A stretch of 6,336 nt of DNA, from contig JACCXG010000408.1 of the NCBI GenBank assembly GCA_013697225.1, positions 1 through 6,336 on the forward strand, read 5' to 3'. Position numbers and translations under genes: made by a program. How positions within the stretch are numbered: the stretch's first letter is position 1; each line of letters begins with the position of its first letter. This stretch comes from Acidobacteriota bacterium (GTDB lineage: Bacteria > Acidobacteriota > Vicinamibacteria > Vicinamibacterales > 2-12-FULL-66-21). Under the pieces are notes generated by a model. The model did no database searches, was not told the DNA's origin, and saw only the letters and a list, made by a program, of their open reading frames with translations. Shown in pieces: positions 1 to 4,231 of this stretch.

Positions 1-56
1 AAACCCGAGCACCAATTATCGCGGGCGGACGGGCAGACTTCAAGGAGATTAGGCTG

Positions 57-70
57 TCGAGCCGGCTCGA
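57..70. repeat. 14-bp perfect palindrome just after ypdA stop
   Basis: TCGAGCCGGCTCGA is its own reverse complement and starts 1 nt beyond the ypdA TAG. As RNA it could form a 5-bp stem with a CCGG tetraloop. The minus-strand sequence after it (CAGCCTAATCTCC) has no T-tract, so it is at most a weak terminator. The remaining bases 1-56 show nothing I recognise. Confidence 0.3.
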
Positions 71-71
71 G

Positions 72-1076
72 CTACTCGGCCGTTTTCCAGTGAATGGCGT
101 CGAACGGGATCGTCTCGGCGGTTCCCCGGGCGATGTGCTTCGCGATCTGCCGGGCATGATGCCGGCCGTTCTCGATGAACCACCGGCTGGTGCAGAGTCC
201 GCCACACACGGTCCCTGCAAGGTACAGCCCCGGCCGCGTGGTCTCGAACGTCGCCTCGTCCACAACCGGCGTACGGCACACGTCGTCTGCGATGTCGATC
301 CCCAGCGACTCCAGGAAGCCGTAATCCGGCCGGTAACCGGTCATGGCGATGACCCAGTCGTTCGGGATCTCCAGCGGCCCGTCGCTCGTGCGCACCAGGA
401 CCGACGTCTCGCGGATCTCGGCGACCGACGCATTGAAGAACGCCCGGATGCTCCCCTCGGCAATCCGGTTGTCGAGATCCGGACGGATCCAGTATTTGAT
501 TTTCTCCGAGAGCTCAGCCGATCGCACCACAAGTGTGACCTCCGCCCCGTGGCGATAGAGGTCCAGCGCCGCCTTGGCGGCGGAATTGCGCGCCCCGACG
601 ATGAGCACCTTCTGACCGACGTAGGGGTACGGTTCGTGGTAGTAGTGGGTGACCTTCGGGAGCGATTCCCCGGGGATCTCCAGGAGGTTCGGCTGGTCGA
701 AAAACCCGGTGGACACGATCAGGTGCCTTGCCCGGTGCCCCCCCTTGCTGGTGCGGACCGTGAAGTCTCCCCGCCGGCCGAGCACCTCTGACACACGCTC
801 GTACAATCTGATGTCGAGCCGTTCCTGCCGAGCCACACCCCGGTAGTACTCGAGCGCCTCTTCGCGTGTGGGCTTGTAGCCCTGGACGGGGAACGGATGA
901 TTCCCGATCTCGATCAGGTCCGGCGTCGAGAAGAACTCCATCCGTGCGGGATACCCGAGGATCGAGTTGACGAGCGCCCCCTTCTCGATCACGAGCGGCT
1001 GGAGCCCCTCCCGCCTGGCCTCGATGGCGCAGGCGAGCCCGACGGGGCCGGCGCCAATGACGATGACGTCGTGCAT
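72..1076 (-). CDS. ypdA: YpdA-family FAD-dependent NAD(P)H oxidoreductase (putative bacillithiol-disulfide-type reductase)
   Basis: Predicted cytosolic flavoprotein of the YpdA/Bdr family, whose characterised members use NADPH to reduce bacillithiol disulfide. Seen in the 334-residue product: an N-terminal FAD Rossmann motif GAGPVG (residues 8-13), a central STGFFDQPN segment (about 122-130), a second dinucleotide motif GARNSA (161-166) followed by the helix AALDLYRHGAEV, and the C-terminal signature GTVCGG...WFIENG (about 288-302). Length is normal for the family. I start at the ATG at 1076, giving MHDVIVIGAG, because family members begin just before this motif. An in-frame GTG at 1130 would add 18 residues of low-complexity leader that coincide with a perfect stem-loop, and its GGGGA abuts the start with no spacer. 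The ATG itself lacks a clear Shine-Dalgarno site. Oddities: Val12 replaces the active-site Cys (Cys14 of S. aureus YpdA), and there is a CxxxC at 291-295. The gene lies downstream of catalase on the same strand. Family assignment is firm; the substrate is inferred. Confidence 0.9.
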   Translation of the reverse strand: MHDVIVIGAGPVGLACAIEARREGLQPLVIEKGALVNSILGYPARMEFFSTPDLIEIGNHPFPVQGYKPTREEALEYYRGVARQERLDIRLYERVSEVLGRRGDFTVRTSKGGHRARHLIVSTGFFDQPNLLEIPGESLPKVTHYYHEPYPYVGQKVLIVGARNSAAKAALDLYRHGAEVTLVVRSAELSEKIKYWIRPDLDNRIAEGSIRAFFNASVAEIRETSVLVRTSDGPLEIPNDWVIAMTGYRPDYGFLESLGIDIADDVCRTPVVDEATFETTRPGLYLAGTVCGGLCTSRWFIENGRHHARQIAKHIARGTAETIPFDAIHWKTAE

Positions 1077-1102
1077 GTGGGGTGTCGTCGTGTGGAGAGA
1101 GA

Positions 1103-1135
1103 GGGGAGTGAGCTGGAGCGGCTGACTCACTCCCC
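1103..1135 (-). promoter_or_regulatory. Perfect 10-bp stem-loop between catalase and ypdA
   Basis: On the minus strand GGGGAGTGAG (1135-1126) is followed by a 13-nt loop and then by its exact reverse complement CTCACTCCCC (1112-1103). The next bases are a pyrimidine run, TCTCTCTCC. The element begins 27 nt after the catalase stop and ends 26 nt before the preferred ypdA ATG. It could be a transcript 3'-end stabiliser, a partial (attenuating) terminator or a processing site that sets the catalase-to-ypdA expression ratio. The run after the stem is C/T mixed, so a strong intrinsic terminator is not supported. The stem is seen directly; the function is inferred. Confidence 0.5.
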
Positions 1136-1162
1136 GTGAAACCGGTCGATCCTGCGCTGCCG

Positions 1163-2857
1163 CTACTTCCCGGCCATTTCAGACGTCAGCATGCCGCCGA
1201 GCACCTCGTCGGCGGTGGCCTGGTGGTTCTTGACCGAGCTCGTCCAGGTGCCCCAGACGGTAGGATCGATGATGTCTCCGTTGTTCCCCAGCTTCTGGAG
1301 ACGCGACTGATCTTCCGCGGTGAGCACCTGGCCAGGCAGCGGCTCGAGGTGCCATACGTCGGCCGCGCTCATCCCGAGGGCCTTGCCGACGCGGTTGCCG
1401 TAGTCGTCGTGCACGATCAGCAGGTGCCAGAGCATCCGCTCCTGGACGTCGCGCTCGCACTGGCCGAGCAGGTCGCCCATGTTCCTGACGAGGTCGTCGC
1501 GTTCCCAGTCCATCATCGTGCAGTAGCGTGCGCGCGGCTGCACGTAGTCGTTCCGCCGTTCGATGACGCTCTGGGTCAGGCGTCCGCGGATCTCCGGGGA
1601 GTTGTTCGGATTGGGCCGCTTCGAGACCTCGAGGCCGTTGTGGATGTTCGGCTCGAAGTTGACATGCGGGTTCTGGCCCGGCGCCAGGTCCAGGCCGTAC
1701 GACATCTGACCGCCGCGCTGATTGGTGGCCACGGGCGCCCCCTTTGGCTGGTTCACCGGCAGCTGCAGGTAGTTCGGACCGACGCGGTAGCGCTGCGTGT
1801 CGGAGTAGGAGAACGTGCGGCCGACCAGCATCTTGTCGTCCGAGAAATCGAGCCCGTCCACGAGCACCCCCGTGCCCATCGCGATCTGCTCGTTCTCGTT
1901 GTGATGATCGGAGACGTTCCGGTTCAGCGTCATCACGCCGATGTGGCGCAACGGGAACTGGTGCTCTGGCCAGATTTTCGTGTCGTCCAGCGGGTCCCAG
2001 TCCAGTTCCGGGTGATCGTGGTCCTCCATGATCTGGACGAACACGTTCCACTGCGGGAACTCGCCGCGCTCGATCGCCTCGAAGAGATCTTTCGACGCCG
2101 AGCCCAGATCTTTCCCCTGCACCTTCTCGGCCTCCGCCTGTGTCAGGCTCGCGAGCCCGCAGCGCGGGTGGAAGTGGTACTTCACGAGAACGGTATTCCC
2201 CTCGGCGTTCACCATCTTGTAGGTGTTCACGCCGAAGCCCTCCATGAAGCGGTACCCAGCCGGGATCCCGCGGGGGCTGAAGAGGTGCGTGAGCATGTGC
2301 ATCGATTCCGGGGTCTGGCTCATGAAATCGAAGATGCGATTGGGTTCCTGCCGGAACGTGACGGGATCCGGTTTCAGGGAGTGGATGACGTCAGGGAACT
2401 TCACGGCGTCGCGGATGAAGAACACGGCGAGGTTGTTGCCGACGAGATCCCAGTTGCCGTCTTCAGTGTAGAACTTGACGGCAAACCCGCGCGGGTCGCG
2501 TGCCACCTCCGACGAATCACGGCCTCCAATGACCGTGGAGAAGCGGATCGCGAGCGGCGTTTTCTTCCCCTTCTCCTGAAAGAGCTTCGCCCGCGTGTAG
2601 GTGGATGCGGGCTCGTCGCCGATGTTCCCATCGGCCTCGAACTCGCCGTAGCAGACGAACCCGCGAGCATGCACGACGCGCTCGGGAATCCGTTCGCGGT
2701 CGAAGTGGCTGATCTTTTCCAGGAAGTGGTAGTTCTCCATCGTGGCGGGCCCGCGGCTGCCGACCGTCCGCTGCGACTGGTTGTTCGTCACCGGGTGGCC
2801 CTGCCGCGTCGTCAGCGAACGGTCTCCCTCGGCGTCTTTCTCGTGCTTCTTGGCCAT
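1163..2857 (-). CDS. Monofunctional haem catalase
   Basis: Converts two H2O2 to water and O2 with a haem b-type cofactor, normally as a tetramer. The 564-residue product shows the full fold: distal His63 in VVHARG, the RGFAVKFYTEDGNWDLVGNN block (123-142) with distal Asn141, FFIRD (146-150), and the proximal haem-ligand segment RTFSYSDTQRYR with Tyr351 and Arg347, followed by VGPNYLQLPVN (359-369). A catalase-related helical domain covers about 430-495. The last 65 residues are an extra tail, making it longer than small-subunit catalases (about 480-500) but far shorter than the roughly 700-residue class. No signal peptide is visible; the N terminus is charged (MAKKHEKD). Start ATG at 2857 is supported by GGAG 9 nt upstream. 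Some normally conserved positions differ (NNLA instead of NNTP; YSDTQRYR instead of YPDTQRHR). ypdA follows on the same strand. I give no symbol because clade and katA/katE naming cannot be settled by eye. Confidence 0.96.
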   Translation of the reverse strand: MAKKHEKDAEGDRSLTTRQGHPVTNNQSQRTVGSRGPATMENYHFLEKISHFDRERIPERVVHARGFVCYGEFEADGNIGDEPASTYTRAKLFQEKGKKTPLAIRFSTVIGGRDSSEVARDPRGFAVKFYTEDGNWDLVGNNLAVFFIRDAVKFPDVIHSLKPDPVTFRQEPNRIFDFMSQTPESMHMLTHLFSPRGIPAGYRFMEGFGVNTYKMVNAEGNTVLVKYHFHPRCGLASLTQAEAEKVQGKDLGSASKDLFEAIERGEFPQWNVFVQIMEDHDHPELDWDPLDDTKIWPEHQFPLRHIGVMTLNRNVSDHHNENEQIAMGTGVLVDGLDFSDDKMLVGRTFSYSDTQRYRVGPNYLQLPVNQPKGAPVATNQRGGQMSYGLDLAPGQNPHVNFEPNIHNGLEVSKRPNPNNSPEIRGRLTQSVIERRNDYVQPRARYCTMMDWERDDLVRNMGDLLGQCERDVQERMLWHLLIVHDDYGNRVGKALGMSAADVWHLEPLPGQVLTAEDQSRLQKLGNNGDIIDPTVWGTWTSSVKNHQATADEVLGGMLTSEMAGK

Positions 2858-2944
2858 AGCGCGTTACTCCATTGCAGAGCCTGTCAGAGTCAAGGTCGAG
2901 CAAGCCCCCAGTTTACCCCTCCCGTGTTGATATCGTTACGGAGC
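2858..2944. promoter_or_regulatory. Divergent intergenic region between catalase and the 141-aa gene
   Basis: These 87 bp separate two outward-facing start codons, so they should hold the promoters for both genes unless those lie inside coding sequence. A minus-strand TTGACT (2893-2888) resembles a -35 box, but the matching -10 position would fall on the ribosome binding site with no acceptable hexamer. A minus-strand TAAACT is a poor -10 candidate. I see no convincing OxyR, PerR/Fur or MerR-type operator. Any shared regulation of the pair is inferred from geometry only. Confidence 0.35.
2867..2870 (-). promoter_or_regulatory. Ribosome binding site of the catalase gene
   Basis: The minus strand reads GGAGTAACGCGCT then ATG. 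GGAG is separated from the start codon by 9 nt, within the normal range, and this fixes the catalase start at 2857. Confidence 0.7.
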
Positions 2945-3370
2945 ATGTATACCCGCGACTACGTGCTGCGGCTCATCGAGCGGTTCGGTCGTGCGTTGAT
3001 TGCACTGCGGGACCGCATCCTCCGCCGGGAGGTCACCACGGAGGAGCTGCGGGCGCAGCTCCGCGAGGTTGCCGAGGGTGCAGGGCTGGACCTGGATCTG
3101 GCGCGCAGTCTGGACCCGCGCATGCTGCTGATGTGGCTTGCACCGACAGGCGAAATCGACCCGCCGCGGTTCTGGCTTCTTGCCGAGTTGCTGTCACTCG
3201 AAGGGGCGCACGCGCGCGCATCGGCAACGGGCGATCTCGGCCGCGCCGACTTCGGGCGGGCCCACGCCCTGTTCTCCAGGCTGCCCGCCGACTGGCAGCC
3301 GTCAGCGGAGGTGGCAACCGCAGGCGAGCGCGCTCTCGAGCTCCGTCAGCTGCTCGACGAGGAGGTCTGA
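2945..3370 (+). CDS. Small helical protein of unknown function (resembles DUF6483-type proteins)
   Basis: I do not know its function. The 141-residue product is soluble, with no signal peptide or membrane segment, and is almost entirely helical. It starts MYTRDYVLRLIERFGRALIAL, then has a charged helix (RDRILRREVTTEELRAQLREV, about 22-42), the block LDPRMLLMWLAPTGEIDPP (56-74), and a helix pair (about 76-112, FWLLAELLSLEGAHAR... and FGRAHALFSRL) that looks TPR-like. The N-terminal DYxxRxIE pattern recalls DUF6483 proteins; this is recollection, not a search. The ATG at 2945 fits that N terminus, although GGAG lies only 1 nt upstream; an in-frame GTG at 2924 is a weaker alternative. It is the only plus-strand gene here, divergent from catalase, and its last 25 bp overlap the end of the DUF1206 gene. 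The same frame is open far upstream across the catalase antisense, which I regard as spurious. Confidence 0.75.
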   Translation: MYTRDYVLRLIERFGRALIALRDRILRREVTTEELRAQLREVAEGAGLDLDLARSLDPRMLLMWLAPTGEIDPPRFWLLAELLSLEGAHARASATGDLGRADFGRAHALFSRLPADWQPSAEVATAGERALELRQLLDEEV

Positions 3371-4194
3371 GCGGCGCCTGACGTGGTCTCGAACTTGTAA
3401 AAGGCGCCGCACATGTACATGTAGGCGCCGTAGGCGATAGTGCCGATCGCAACGAGGAAGAACGCACTGTCACCCACGAGGCCGCCGCCGATGAAATCGA
3501 ATGCCGTGTCGGTATCGCCGACCAGTTCTGCATCGGCGCGGTAGGCGCCACGCACCAGGAAATAACCCAGCACCGCCAGGATCACCGCACGGGCCGAGTA
3601 GCCGGCCCACGCCAGCACATGGACCGCCCGACGGAGCGTGCGGGAGAGCGCGTCCACGTCGATTTCGAGCAGGTAAGCCCGCCGGATCAGCACCACGAAC
3701 TGTGCGACAGCAACGATGGCGACCGCCACGCCTGCCGCGCCGACTATCCAGGGGCCTGCCGGCCATCCAAGAATGTGGCTCACCATCAGCTGCTGTTGTT
3801 CCTCGGACTGCTCACCGTTGCCTCCCGGCCCGCGAGCAATCCGCGCGGCGCCAACGGCCACGAATCCGTAGCTGAGCCCCGTCAGGGCGATTCCCGTCCT
3901 GTGAGCCAGCCCCTTCCAGTCGCTGCCGAATTCATAGGGGTCGGTCACCGCCTCGGCGAGACGCCAAAGAAGGTACGCGAACATTCCGGCCACGATGGAC
4001 CAGATGAGCAGCGCCCCTCCGGGAATCCCGAGCATCACGTACACCATCCGCTCCTCATCGGCCGCTTCGATCAGGATTCCCGACAGCGCAAGCAGGGCCA
4101 GCACCCCCACGAGGACATAGACGGTCCCGATCGAGAAGCATCCGAACCGCGCCATCGGCCGTGCCTTCTTCCTGACCGATGCGATCAGTCCCAC
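3346..4194 (-). CDS. DUF1206 six-helix integral membrane protein
   Basis: Inner-membrane protein of unknown function. The 282-residue product has three copies of a two-helix unit, typical of DUF1206. First helices of each unit: FGCFSIGTVYVLVGVLALLAL (about 17-37), HRTGIALTGLSYGFVAVGAA (98-117) and LAWAGYSARAVILAVLGYFL (195-214), sharing a G...(S/T)...Y/R...V.VG-like pattern. Their partner helices lie near 57-78, 147-170 and 244-266. The gap between TM3 and TM4 carries a polar GNGEQSEEQQQ stretch, and the C terminus ends in a run of serines. I start at GTG 4194 because GGGAGG sits 8 nt upstream; the frame stays open to an ATG at 4260, but that start overlaps the upstream gene and adds a very basic leader. 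An internal ATG at 4155 is possible. It lies 37 nt downstream of the NHL-M23 gene, so the two probably form an operon. The 3' end overlaps the plus-strand gene by 25 bp. Confidence 0.88.
   Translation of the reverse strand: MGLIASVRKKARPMARFGCFSIGTVYVLVGVLALLALSGILIEAADEERMVYVMLGIPGGALLIWSIVAGMFAYLLWRLAEAVTDPYEFGSDWKGLAHRTGIALTGLSYGFVAVGAARIARGPGGNGEQSEEQQQLMVSHILGWPAGPWIVGAAGVAVAIVAVAQFVVLIRRAYLLEIDVDALSRTLRRAVHVLAWAGYSARAVILAVLGYFLVRGAYRADAELVGDTDTAFDFIGGGLVGDSAFFLVAIGTIAYGAYMYMCGAFYKFETTSGAAQTSSSSS
3403..3429. repeat. Near-palindrome at the convergent gene ends
   Basis: Two GGCGCC hexamers (3403-3408 and 3424-3429) flank the perfect 12-bp palindrome ACATGTACATGT (3411-3422). A third GGCGCC lies at 3373-3378. 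On the minus strand the second arm is followed directly by TTTT. The block lies inside the last codons of the DUF1206 gene (encoding part of AYMYMCGA) and 33 nt past the stop of the plus-strand gene. It could fold as a stem-loop near both 3' ends, but codon choice for Gly-Ala and Tyr-Met repeats also explains it. Confidence 0.3.
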
Positions 4195-4202
4195 GGCAGC
4201 AC

Positions 4203-4208
4203 CCTCCC
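4203..4208 (-). promoter_or_regulatory. Ribosome binding site deciding the DUF1206 start
   Basis: The minus strand reads GGGAGG, then 8 nt (GTGCTGCC), then GTG. This strong site in the 37-nt gap after the upstream stop codon supports initiation at 4194 rather than at the overlapping ATG at 4260. Confidence 0.7.
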
Positions 4209-4231
4209 TGAACCTGGGCCGGCATCGTCTC

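Noticed and set aside
567..582. Inverted repeat CGCCGCC-TT-GGCGGCG inside ypdA
   Set aside because: The 2-nt loop cannot form a good hairpin, and the sequence simply encodes the Ala-Lys-Ala-Ala helix of the NAD(P)H-binding motif.
90..791. Plus-strand 233-codon open frame opposite ypdA
   Set aside because: Antisense shadow of a well-conserved flavoprotein; the composition is Arg/Asp/Pro-rich and no domain is visible.
1179..2051. Minus-strand 290-codon open frame inside the catalase
   Set aside because: Out-of-frame shadow of the catalase with an Arg/Ala/Gly/Pro-rich composition and no recognisable fold.
2888..2893. Minus-strand TTGACT as a -35 box for catalase
   Set aside because: No acceptable -10 hexamer at 16-18 bp, and that spacing would place the -10 on the ribosome binding site.
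2927..2932. Plus-strand TTGATA as a -35 box for the 141-aa gene
   Set aside because: It lies only 13-18 bp before the start codon, so transcription would begin inside the gene; the TATACC near 2948 has a spacing of 15.
2862..2939. CGTTAC direct repeat at both ends of the divergent intergenic region
   Set aside because: A single 6-bp match in 87 bp is expected by chance and shows no further symmetry.
1136..2944. Long plus-strand open frame antisense to the catalase, in frame with the 141-aa gene
   Set aside because: It mirrors the catalase codons at high GC, is rich in repeated Val, Arg, His and Leu without any domain pattern, and the catalase on the other strand is unmistakable. Only the part from 2945 looks like a real protein.
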